NCBI GenBank assembly: GCA_029987315.1
Contig: DALTVZ010000010.1
Span: 1 to 6,325 of the forward strand
Length of the DNA stretch: 6,325 bases
From: Methanocorpusculum sp.
Lineage (GTDB): Archaea; Halobacteriota; Methanomicrobia; Methanomicrobiales; Methanocorpusculaceae
Direction: 5' to 3'
Within the stretch, counting starts at the first letter, position 1; each line of letters begins with the position of its first letter. This document shows, in pieces, positions 1 to 5,382 of the stretch. Below the pieces are notes generated by a model. It ran no database searches. It was given only the letters and a program-made list of their open reading frames with translations, and was not told the origin of the DNA. The position numbers were made by a program, and so were the translations under genes.

Positions 1-571
1 AGACCATCTTCAGGAAATATGTATGAACAGTTGTATCCTCACCGAGCTCTGGATGAAACGAAAGGGCCAACTGGTTGTCTTCGCGGGCAGCAACAATGAT
101 TCCATTAACCTCTGCGAGAGCAGTGACGCTTTTTCCCAGACGAGAAATCACCGGAGCACGTATGAAAGTCATAGGGATATTTCCTGCATCAGCAAAGGGT
201 GCAATTATTTCAAAACTGCCAAGCTGACGACCATATGCATTTCTTACAGCAGTGATATCCATAGTTGCAAGAGAAGGGACGCCGCCCTCCACATTTTTTG
301 CTAGGAGGATCAATCCAGCACATGTCCCCATTACGGGAACGCCAGATAGGATGAGCGAACGAAGTTCGTCATAAAGATCGAGGTCTAACAGAAGTTTTGC
401 CATGACTGTGCTCTCTCCACCCGGGATGACCAGACCGTCTGGTTTTTGTTTGAGATCAGAGAGGTTTCGGATCTCAGAAGTTTCAGCGCCCAAACTCTCC
501 AGCATCCTTATGTGTTCGATGAATGCACCCTGAAGTGCTAAAACTCCGATTTTTATGACGTTATTTTCCAC
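1..571 (-). CDS. pdxT: Pyridoxal 5'-phosphate synthase glutaminase subunit PdxT (3' end cut by window edge)
   Basis: This is the class I glutamine amidotransferase subunit of the DXP-independent PLP synthase. It hydrolyses glutamine and channels ammonia to PdxS in the cytoplasm. The visible 190 residues contain the N-terminal [13 protein letters not shown] signature (8-20), the oxyanion-region GGES (51-54), the nucleophile elbow GTCAGL with Cys84 (82-87), and the HPE motif with His173 and Glu175, so the triad is complete. PdxT proteins are usually about 190-200 residues, so only the extreme C-terminus should be missing beyond position 1. The only sensible start is a GTG at 569-571: an in-frame stop lies four codons upstream, and no ATG precedes the conserved beta strand. 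The start lies inside the last codons of pdxS, giving an 11-base overlap that suggests translational coupling. Identity is clear from the motifs and the pairing with pdxS; the exact start is less certain. Confidence 0.95.
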   Translation of the reverse strand, partial: MENNVIKIGVLALQGAFIEHIRMLESLGAETSEIRNLSDLKQKPDGLVIPGGESTVMAKLLLDLDLYDELRSLILSGVPVMGTCAGLILLAKNVEGGVPSLATMDITAVRNAYGRQLGSFEIIAPFADAGNIPMTFIRAPVISRLGKSVTALAEVNGIIVAAREDNQLALSFHPELGEDTTVHTYFLKMV

Positions 572-1436
572 GTTCAGCCATCAGGATCGATATTTCATCA
601 GCATTGATACCGACCATCGCCGCACCAAGATCCTCGGAGAGAGCTGCAAGCATGGAGGGATTATTATAATTTGTGACGGCCTTCACAACAGCTGCTGCCC
701 GCTTTGCCGGATTACCTGATTTGAAAATACCTGAGCCGACAAACACACCCTCAGCACCAAGCTGCATCATCAATGCAGCATCTGCCGGAGTTGCGATCCC
801 GCCAGCTGCAAAGTTGACCACCGGGAGTTTTCCGTTGTCATGGACAAATTGAAGAAGGTGCACAGGGACCTGCAGATCCTTTGCCGCGACATAAAGTTCA
901 TCCTGTCGGAGGCTTACAACACGGCGGATCTCGCCGTTTAATGTGCGCATGTGCCGAACTGCCTGGACGATATCGCCGGTACCTGCCTCGCCTTTGGTTC
1001 GGATCATCGTCGCACCTTCAGAAATACGGCGAAGGGCCTCGCCAAGATCGCGGGCACCGCAGACAAACGGAACAGTGAACTGGGTTTTGTCGATGTGATT
1101 AAGGTCGTCTGCCGGGGAGAGAACTTCACTTTCATCGATATAATCGATCTCGATAGCTTCCAGGATCTGAGCTTCGACAAAATGGCCAATACGAACCTTT
1201 GCCATAACTGGGATCGACACTGCATTCTGGATACTTTTGATCATCTTCGGGTCGCTCATCCGAGATACGCCCCCGGCGGCACGGATATCGGCCGGGATAC
1301 GCTCCAGAGCCATGACGGCACATGCTCCGGCATCCTCTGCGATTTTAGCCTGTTCGGGCGAGGTCACATCCATGATCACTCCTCCTTTTAGCATCTGTGC
1401 AAGTTCCTTATTAAGTTTTGAACGATTTTCTGTCAT
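561..1436 (-). CDS. pdxS: Pyridoxal 5'-phosphate synthase lyase subunit PdxS
   Basis: This synthase subunit condenses ribose 5-phosphate, glyceraldehyde 3-phosphate and ammonia from PdxT into PLP, normally as a dodecamer of TIM barrels. Counted from the ATG at 1434-1436 the protein has 291 residues, normal for the family. Visible landmarks are KGGVIMDV with the substrate aspartate (Asp23), LERIPADIR (44-52), the Schiff-base lysine in [14 protein letters not shown] (Lys80), and the second lysine in [20 protein letters not shown] (Lys148). The C-terminal barrel has the phosphate-binding [31 protein letters not shown] region. A GTG two codons upstream (1440-1442) is also in frame, but the Shine-Dalgarno-like GGTGA at 1443-1447 touches it directly and lies 6 bases before the ATG, so I prefer the ATG. 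It is the first gene of a pdxST operon, with a promoter candidate upstream. Confidence 0.97.
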   Translation of the reverse strand: MTENRSKLNKELAQMLKGGVIMDVTSPEQAKIAEDAGACAVMALERIPADIRAAGGVSRMSDPKMIKSIQNAVSIPVMAKVRIGHFVEAQILEAIEIDYIDESEVLSPADDLNHIDKTQFTVPFVCGARDLGEALRRISEGATMIRTKGEAGTGDIVQAVRHMRTLNGEIRRVVSLRQDELYVAAKDLQVPVHLLQFVHDNGKLPVVNFAAGGIATPADAALMMQLGAEGVFVGSGIFKSGNPAKRAAAVVKAVTNYNNPSMLAALSEDLGAAMVGINADEISILMAERGK

Positions 1437-1442
1437 GAACAC

Positions 1443-1447
1443 TCACC
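1443..1447 (-). promoter_or_regulatory. Ribosome binding site of pdxS
   Basis: GGTGA on the minus strand, the usual archaeal anti-16S core, ends 6 bases before the ATG at 1436. Its spacing decides between that ATG and the GTG at 1442, which would have no spacing at all. Confidence 0.65.
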
Positions 1448-1500
1448 GATTGTATATTTTTATCCTCTGAAAGACGGGGGACCCACTATGAGAATACCTT

Positions 1501-1513
1501 ATTTAATATATAA
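1501..1513 (-). promoter_or_regulatory. TATA box candidate for pdxST
   Basis: The minus strand reads TTATATATTAAAT here, a good match to an archaeal TATA element. With the usual spacing of about 25 bases, transcription would begin near 1480 and give a leader of about 45 bases that includes the GGTGA site. The upstream half overlaps an inverted repeat at 1508-1525. The assignment rests on sequence and position only. Confidence 0.5.
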
Positions 1514-1525
1514 CTGACGTTATAT
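1508..1525. promoter_or_regulatory. 18-base inverted repeat overlapping the pdxST promoter
   Basis: The perfect 7-base arms ATATAAC and GTTATAT are separated by TGAC. The repeat covers the upstream part of the TATA candidate and the position where the BRE would be, a typical place for a repressor operator. The arms are AT-rich, so chance is not excluded. No regulator gene lies nearby. Confidence 0.35.
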
Positions 1526-1698
1526 CAGGGTTTTGGATGAAAGAGAGTGGACAAAATCGGCCATCAAAATTCAAAAAATATCTGTTTTGAGATAATATGA
1601 GACAACAAGATGAAAAAAAAATCTATTTATGAAAGGGTTTTTCAAATATTCCTGATCAGAGATGAATAGGGGACAGCATATCTCCAAATTCAACTTTT

Positions 1699-1726
1699 AA
1701 AAAAAGAGTAAAATCGGCAGTGCCGA
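1699..1726 (-). terminator. Terminator of mer
   Basis: Immediately after the mer stop codon the minus strand has the palindrome TCGGCA-C-TGCCGA (1714-1726), able to form a 5-bp stem with a 3-base loop. It is followed by TTTTACTC and a run of seven T (1699-1705). Archaeal termination depends mainly on the T tract, which is clear; the small hairpin may or may not contribute. Confidence 0.6.
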
Positions 1727-1728
1727 AT

Positions 1729-2712
1729 TTACATAATCTTGCCAAGAAGGCGGATCGAGGTCGTCATGTCGGGTCCAAGTGGGGAGCCGAAGATGATCTG
1801 CGTAACGCCTGCAGCGGTAAGATCTTCACACTTCTGGCGGATAGTGTCTGGGGTACCGCAGATGGTGAATGCTTCAATTTCTTTGTCAGTTACAAGTCCA
1901 CCGACTGCACCGAAGTCAAAGCGGGACAGTGCGTCCTTGATCTTTGCTACGTTTGCAAGGTCGAGACCGTGGCGGAGAAGAAGTGCTTCAGGGGATCCTG
2001 CTGCAATAAATGCTGCAACGATCTTTGCTGACTTCTTTGCTTTCTTCTCATCCTTGTCGATAGAAAGCGCAGTGTATGCTCCAACATCGAATCCTTTCTT
2101 GCCAACAGATTCGCAGGCTTTTTTGATGATTGGGATAGCAATTGCGAAGTCTTTGGGGTTGGATGCGTTGATAAGAGCACCGTCGCCTTTCAATCCTGCG
2201 AGCTCAAGGACTTTCGGTCCCTGTGCGCCAACATAGATTGGAATGCCTTTCTTGCCCGGAAGTGTGACACCGGTAAGTTTTGCACCATCGTAGTCGAAGA
2301 ATTCTTTGCCGTCTTTCTTAACTTCTGCACCACTGCAGAGTGCGCGGATCTGGTCAATTGCTTCACTAAGTCTTCCTACTGGCTTTTCGGCTTTGATAGC
2401 CAGCTTTGGAAGGGTTGACAGGTCGCCTGGGCCGATACCGAGGGTTGCACGTCCATCGGAGATCTCGTTAAGAGTGCAGGCAAAGGATGCCATTGATGCC
2501 GGAGTGTCAGTGAATGCATTCATGATACCCGGACCCACCTTAAGAGAAGTCGTTGCCAGTGCTACTGCGGTCAAAACCGGGTAACAGTGGCGGTTGTTGT
2601 AGTGATTGGTAATCCATGCGAAATCAATGTCTTTGCTCTCTGCGAGCTGGCAGAAATTAACTACCTGTTTGACATTGACGTTTCCTGGAACAAACTCAAT
2701 TCCATAAGTCAT
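1729..2712 (-). CDS. mer: 5,10-methylenetetrahydromethanopterin reductase (Mer), F420-dependent
   Basis: Mer reduces methylene-H4MPT to methyl-H4MPT with reduced coenzyme F420, a cytoplasmic and reversible step of the CO2-to-methane pathway. The 327-residue product has the normal Mer length and is a single luciferase-like TIM barrel. Visible features are the N-terminal strand YGIEFVPG (3-10), TNHYNNR (35-41), the KVGPGIMNAFTDTP segment (58-71) containing the Gly-Ile position at which the family has a non-prolyl cis peptide, EISDGRATLGIGPGD (83-97), the YVGAQGPKVLELAG strand-turn (160-173), and FGSPLGPD (308-315) near the C-terminus. The ATG at 2710-2712 is supported by GAGGTG nine bases upstream. 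The gene stands alone with its own promoter and terminator; no other methanogenesis gene is in the window. It marks the organism as a methanogen or close H4MPT-using relative. Confidence 0.97.
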   Translation of the reverse strand: MTYGIEFVPGNVNVKQVVNFCQLAESKDIDFAWITNHYNNRHCYPVLTAVALATTSLKVGPGIMNAFTDTPASMASFACTLNEISDGRATLGIGPGDLSTLPKLAIKAEKPVGRLSEAIDQIRALCSGAEVKKDGKEFFDYDGAKLTGVTLPGKKGIPIYVGAQGPKVLELAGLKGDGALINASNPKDFAIAIPIIKKACESVGKKGFDVGAYTALSIDKDEKKAKKSAKIVAAFIAAGSPEALLLRHGLDLANVAKIKDALSRFDFGAVGGLVTDKEIEAFTICGTPDTIRQKCEDLTAAGVTQIIFGSPLGPDMTTSIRLLGKIM

Positions 2713-2721
2713 AGTTCTTTA

Positions 2722-2727
2722 CACCTC
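2722..2727 (-). promoter_or_regulatory. Strong ribosome binding site of mer
   Basis: GAGGTG on the minus strand lies nine bases before the mer ATG. It is the best Shine-Dalgarno match in the window, fitting a highly translated methanogenesis enzyme. It contrasts with the genes here that lack one (the dUTPase, the permease and hemD). Confidence 0.7.
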
Positions 2728-2750
2728 ATGTTAAAATTGTTTTCCTCTGC

Positions 2751-2763
2751 TTAAATATATTAT
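2751..2763 (-). promoter_or_regulatory. TATA box candidate for mer
   Basis: The minus strand reads ATAATATATTTAA, preceded by an A-rich stretch that could hold a BRE. The predicted start near 2731 would give a short leader of about 19 bases that still contains GAGGTG. This is a prediction from position and composition. Confidence 0.5.
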
Positions 2764-2813
2764 GATTTTAAAAATGAATCTGGCGCAAATTTTAGCTCAG
2801 TTCCAATCCAACA

Positions 2814-2830
2814 CGAAAAAAATAGGAAAA
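2814..2830 (-). terminator. T-rich terminator candidate after tRNA-Arg
   Basis: About 45 bases downstream of the tRNA-Arg 3' end the minus strand carries TGTTTTCC followed by TATTTTTTT. T-rich tracts of this kind end many archaeal transcripts. The tract would separate tRNA-Arg from the mer promoter that follows. No stable hairpin is evident. Confidence 0.4.
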
Positions 2831-2872
2831 CAGGGGTTTTTGCATGCGCTCTTGTTAAGCTAAGTTAAGTTA

Positions 2873-2944
2873 CGGACCTGCCGGGGATCGAACCCGGTTC
2901 TTCGGGTTCGAAGCCCGAAAGGATATCCACTACCCTACAAGTCC
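2873..2944 (-). tRNA. tRNA-Arg (anticodon TCG)
   Basis: The 72-base gene folds as a complete cloverleaf. The acceptor arms GGACTTG and CAGGTCC pair along their length, including one G-U pair, and the discriminator base is G. The D arm keeps A14, GG and A21. The anticodon stem is TCGGG/CCCGA with loop CTTCGAA, placing TCG at 2909-2911. The variable loop has four bases, and the T arm is CCGGG-TTCGATC-CCCGG. There is no intron, and CCA is not encoded, so it must be added after transcription. TCG reads CGA and possibly other CGN arginine codons. It is transcribed divergently from the dUTPase-family gene. Confidence 0.95.
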
Positions 2945-2951
2945 AGAGTTA

Positions 2952-2962
2952 TTATTATATTT
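2952..2962 (+). promoter_or_regulatory. TATA box candidate for the dUTPase-family gene
   Basis: TTATTATATTT is centred about 29 bases before the ATG at 2986. Standard archaeal spacing would put the transcription start within a few bases of the ATG, and no Shine-Dalgarno motif is present, so the mRNA is probably leaderless. Confidence 0.45.
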
Positions 2963-2973
2963 GCATCCGATGC
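2963..2973. promoter_or_regulatory. Perfect 11-base palindrome between divergent tRNA-Arg and dut
   Basis: GCATC-C-GATGC has 5-base arms around one central base. It lies in the 41-base divergent spacer, between the two oppositely oriented TATA candidates. It could be a small operator or a chance palindrome; it is too short to decide. Confidence 0.25.
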
Positions 2974-2974
2974 G

Positions 2975-2983
2975 TATTATCTT
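2975..2983 (-). promoter_or_regulatory. TATA box candidate for tRNA-Arg
   Basis: The minus strand reads AAGATAATA, centred about 35 bases upstream of the mature tRNA 5' end. That predicts initiation roughly 8 bases before the tRNA. It is a weaker match than the other boxes here, and it reaches nearly to the dut start codon. Confidence 0.3.
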
Positions 2984-2985
2984 GT

Positions 2986-3417
2986 ATGGTTCTTTCTTCA
3001 TCAATAATCAGGAAACGTATCAAAGACGGAACACTTGGCATAGATCCGTTTGCCGAGGAATCTCTTCAACCATCATCCTACGATCTCAGAAGTGCAGAGG
3101 ATATCACCATAAAAAAAGGGAAATTGACCCTCGTTCCGACAATGGAATTCGTCAGTCTTCCCGAGGATCTCTGCGCAACACTCTGGGGGCGATCTTCATT
3201 TGGGCGAAAAGGAGTTGTGCTTGGCGCCGGATATATCGATCCAGGATTTCGCGGCAACCTGACACTCTGTATGGCAAACTACGGGCCGGAAGATATCCCC
3301 GTAACAAAAGGCATGCGGGTCGTCCAGATGCTCATCCACACCGTCGAGGGTAAAGTGGAAAACGTATATAATGGAAATTATCAGGACAGCTACGGAGTAG
3401 TAAAATCAAAAATTTAA
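2986..3417 (+). CDS. dut: DCD/dUTPase-family nucleotide hydrolase, probably archaeal dUTPase
   Basis: The 143-residue protein belongs to the dCTP deaminase/dUTPase fold, which forms trimers acting on deoxynucleoside triphosphates. Visible motifs are MVLSSSIIRKRI at the N-terminus, LQPSSYDLR (27-35), the nucleotide-binding WGRSSFGRKGV (67-77), AGYIDPGFRGNLTL (81-94) with Asp85, the KGMRVVQMLI strand (108-117), and a C-terminal YNGNYQDS tail (128-135). True dCTP deaminases are usually near 190 residues and have a catalytic glutamate right after the ITL/LTL strand; here that position is Cys95. The short length and missing glutamate favour the archaeal dUTPase subfamily, which makes dUMP and pyrophosphate and keeps uracil out of DNA. 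This functional choice is inference; automated annotation may say dCTP deaminase. The gene is probably leaderless. Its last 12 bases overlap the 3' end of the convergent permease gene. Confidence 0.85.
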   Translation: MVLSSSIIRKRIKDGTLGIDPFAEESLQPSSYDLRSAEDITIKKGKLTLVPTMEFVSLPEDLCATLWGRSSFGRKGVVLGAGYIDPGFRGNLTLCMANYGPEDIPVTKGMRVVQMLIHTVEGKVENVYNGNYQDSYGVVKSKI

Positions 3418-4632
3418 AATGCCCAGCGTAAACAGCATAACAGGGAGCATGATGGCCCCCATACAAAAGATCCTCGGTATGTCGATCAGCCCCGGGACCA
3501 TACCTACAAGCGTTGAAAGTATCAGAATCAAAATGCCGAACGGGCCGCAGAAGATCACCGTTATGCCAACCAGAAAAATCAAAACGATCCTAGAAAGGAT
3601 CGCCTGATCAAGACGCATAAATGTTCTGCTGAATTTTGAGGAGCCAACCGTTATTGCATAACCGACCAAAGCCGCCACCCCTGCAGCCAAAACCAGCAGA
3701 TATATTGAGGGAAGATCGAACGAGGCAAGGGTGACCATGGCTCCCGAACGCATTCTCCCAATCGCATACAGAGCCGCGAGACCCAAAACTGCATTCGCCG
3801 TGTTCGCCGCAGACGTTGAGACGATATACTCTCTTGGATCTAGTTTTTCAAAATCAGAACTCCTTCGAGCGGCGAGTAAAGCATTCGCTGTTCCGCTGGA
3901 AAAACCTGGAAGCCACCCGACGATCGCTCCGGCAAAGGCTCCTTTGATACTATTTTTGAGGAGAGCTGCTTGTGATATCATCAACCCGGTAAAACTCTGC
4001 TCGGCGGGCTTTACTGAGGATCTCATCGAGTTCATAAGTACAGGGATGCCAAAGAGACCTGTGAGAAGGGGGAGGAGGACCTCCCCTATGCCAAAAATAC
4101 CAAAAGAAAAATAGGAAAACCGCATCGCGTAAATTCCAAGAAGGCCGGACACGAGAAAAACTGCAAACGACCAGGAAGGGGCTTTACTGAATACGATCAA
4201 AAGACCAGCAGCAAACAAGATCACAAGACCGATACCCCAATCAACATACTCCTGAACAGAAGGAAGAAGGAACACAAAAAGAGCAAAGAGCGGGAGACAA
4301 AAAATAAACCCCCACAGACTGCCAAGAGCAGAAACTCTGACCGCTTCCTGACCATTGCCCAAAAGACAGAGATTGTGAGCAGGAAGGACAGAGAGAACAG
4401 TGTCTGGATCAGGAACGCCCAAAAACGTAGAGGGAACGATATCAACAAACGTATGTAGGATCATCATTGATACGATCATCACGCAAATACCCTCGACCCC
4501 GAATACAGCCACCAAAGGGAGAGAAAGTGCGGCAATAATTCCCGCAATGGTATTTGAATGAATACCAGGAATGAATCCGGAGATGGTACCAAAAATCACG
4601 CCCGCAAATAATCCGGCCACAACACCGAACAT
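3406..4632 (-). CDS. TctA-family (COG1784/DUF112-like) integral membrane protein
   Basis: The 408-residue, very hydrophobic protein has roughly ten membrane segments. It resembles the archaeal branch of the tripartite tricarboxylate transporter large permease TctA. Three related re-entrant-like motifs recur: IPGIHSNT (21-28), LPGFSSGTANA (241-251) and VPGLIDIPR (379-387), typical of the inverted repeat of the family. The family landmarks GVPDPDTVLSVLPAHNL (72-88) and SAANTANAVLG (274-284) are also present. TctA proteins are about 500 residues, so this is a compact version. No TctB small subunit and no TctC periplasmic binding protein are encoded in the window, so the substrate and even transport activity are unproven. 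The ATG at 4630-4632 has no ribosome binding site, and the mRNA is probably leaderless. The 3' end overlaps the dut gene tail-to-tail. Family assignment is firm; function is unknown. Confidence 0.88.
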   Translation of the reverse strand: MFGVVAGLFAGVIFGTISGFIPGIHSNTIAGIIAALSLPLVAVFGVEGICVMIVSMMILHTFVDIVPSTFLGVPDPDTVLSVLPAHNLCLLGNGQEAVRVSALGSLWGFIFCLPLFALFVFLLPSVQEYVDWGIGLVILFAAGLLIVFSKAPSWSFAVFLVSGLLGIYAMRFSYFSFGIFGIGEVLLPLLTGLFGIPVLMNSMRSSVKPAEQSFTGLMISQAALLKNSIKGAFAGAIVGWLPGFSSGTANALLAARRSSDFEKLDPREYIVSTSAANTANAVLGLAALYAIGRMRSGAMVTLASFDLPSIYLLVLAAGVAALVGYAITVGSSKFSRTFMRLDQAILSRIVLIFLVGITVIFCGPFGILILILSTLVGMVPGLIDIPRIFCMGAIMLPVMLFTLGILNF

Positions 4633-4655
4633 ACTAGAGATTTAGACACAACGAC

Positions 4656-4666
4656 TATTAAATCTA
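4656..4666. promoter_or_regulatory. TATA-like box possibly shared by the divergent permease and hemD genes
   Basis: TATTAAATCTA sits almost exactly midway in the 54-base spacer, about 26 bases before the hemD ATG and about 28 bases before the permease ATG. Read on either strand it contains an AT-rich TATA-like core, so one element could serve both directions. In either case the transcript would start at the ATG, matching the lack of ribosome binding sites. Shared use is inference. Confidence 0.4.
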
Positions 4667-4686
4667 ACAGTCCAATATTCCACTAC

Positions 4687-5382
4687 ATGTTGATTGCCAT
4701 AACCCGTCATACGGGGGCTTTAGAGGACGCGGCCCTTTGTGAAAAATACAGCCATAAGGCAAAGGTCGTTTCACCTATCAAAGCGATCAAAAATCAAGAG
4801 GTCATTGTGAGGTTCATCAAGGCGGCAAACGAGGGAGAGTTTGATGCGATATTTTTTCCGAACGCATACGTCGCAGAAAAAATCGGACCTCATTTAGATC
4901 CACAGCTTGCGAAGACTGTTAGGATCGTTGCAAACGGACCTCAAACAGCAAAAATTCTTCATAATATTGGGGTCGCTGCAGAGATGCTCCCCTTTTTCTA
5001 TACAAAGGACCTTGTGCTGTATCTCGACAGATGGATCCGCGGGAAAAAAATCGGGATCCCGAGGGCAGGAAACACCTATCCAAAACTTGCCGATGACATT
5101 AAGCATGTGGGGGGGAGCCCCAGAGAATACAAATGTTATGATGTGGAGAAGACAGGCGAGGTTATGGATCTGACAGGAGTTGGCGCGATTTTATTTACGA
5201 GTCCTATAGCATTCAAATATACGATACTTCCAAAAACAGAAAATGTCATCCAGATGGCAATTGGAGAGATCACCGCAAATGAAATGATGTATGGGGGCGA
5301 CGCTCCCTCTGTTATAGGTGACGGATCGATCGAAGGAACACTCAAAGCTCTTAATGCCTATCTTGTCACGGAGAGTCACTAA
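4687..5382 (+). CDS. hemD: Uroporphyrinogen-III synthase (HemD)
   Basis: HemD closes and inverts ring D of hydroxymethylbilane to give uroporphyrinogen III, the precursor of siroheme, cobamides and coenzyme F430. The 231-residue protein has the two-lobed HEM4 layout. The N-terminal strand is LIAITR (2-7). The first half contains AIFFPNAYVAEKI (54-66) and ANGPQTAKILHNIG (82-95), where the family has its FTS and AVG..TA motifs. The second half contains KKIGIPRAGNT (120-130), ILFTSPIAFKY (168-178), AIGEITANEM (191-200) and the closing SIEGTLKALNAYL helix (214-226). HemD sequences diverge strongly and catalysis relies on few residues, so identification rests on this motif order and the length. 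The gene lacks a clear ribosome binding site and is likely leaderless. Its stop codon directly abuts the cbf5 start. Confidence 0.88.
   Translation: MLIAITRHTGALEDAALCEKYSHKAKVVSPIKAIKNQEVIVRFIKAANEGEFDAIFFPNAYVAEKIGPHLDPQLAKTVRIVANGPQTAKILHNIGVAAEMLPFFYTKDLVLYLDRWIRGKKIGIPRAGNTYPKLADDIKHVGGSPREYKCYDVEKTGEVMDLTGVGAILFTSPIAFKYTILPKTENVIQMAIGEITANEMMYGGDAPSVIGDGSIEGTLKALNAYLVTESH
5370..5373 (+). promoter_or_regulatory. Ribosome binding site of cbf5 inside hemD
   Basis: GGAG within the last codons of hemD is nine bases before the cbf5 ATG. The downstream gene has a binding site while the promoter-proximal hemD does not, the usual archaeal pattern of a leaderless first gene and Shine-Dalgarno-led internal genes. 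Confidence 0.5.

Noticed and set aside
23..304. 93-residue plus-strand reading frame
   Set aside because: It is antisense to pdxT, whose catalytic motifs are intact; the translation resembles no known protein and has no promoter or ribosome binding site.
951..1391. 146-residue plus-strand reading frame
   Set aside because: It lies fully opposite pdxS, which is unambiguous; the open frame is a by-product of codon bias.
1440..1442. GTG as the pdxS start, giving 293 residues
   Set aside because: The GGTGA site would touch it with no spacing; the ATG at 1434-1436 is correctly spaced and a better codon. The difference is two residues.
1448..1698. Possible small gene or non-coding RNA in the mer-pdxS spacer
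   Set aside because: The region is AT-rich with many stops; apart from the promoter, the inverted repeat and the mer terminator I found no ribosome-site-led frame and no convincing conserved RNA fold.
1739..2236. 165-residue plus-strand reading frame
   Set aside because: It lies fully opposite mer; its low-complexity composition (alanine, serine, proline, phenylalanine) is a typical reverse shadow.
2896..2922. Strong inverted repeat TTCGGG...CCCGAA that could be read as a hairpin terminator or operator
   Set aside because: It is the anticodon stem of tRNA-Arg, with a 7-base loop and a T33-like base in place.
3250..3290. Frameshift as the explanation for the missing glutamate and short length of the dUTPase-family protein
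   Set aside because: The conserved motifs before and after Cys95 stay in one frame, and the C-terminal YNGNYQDS tail is present, so the gene looks intact.
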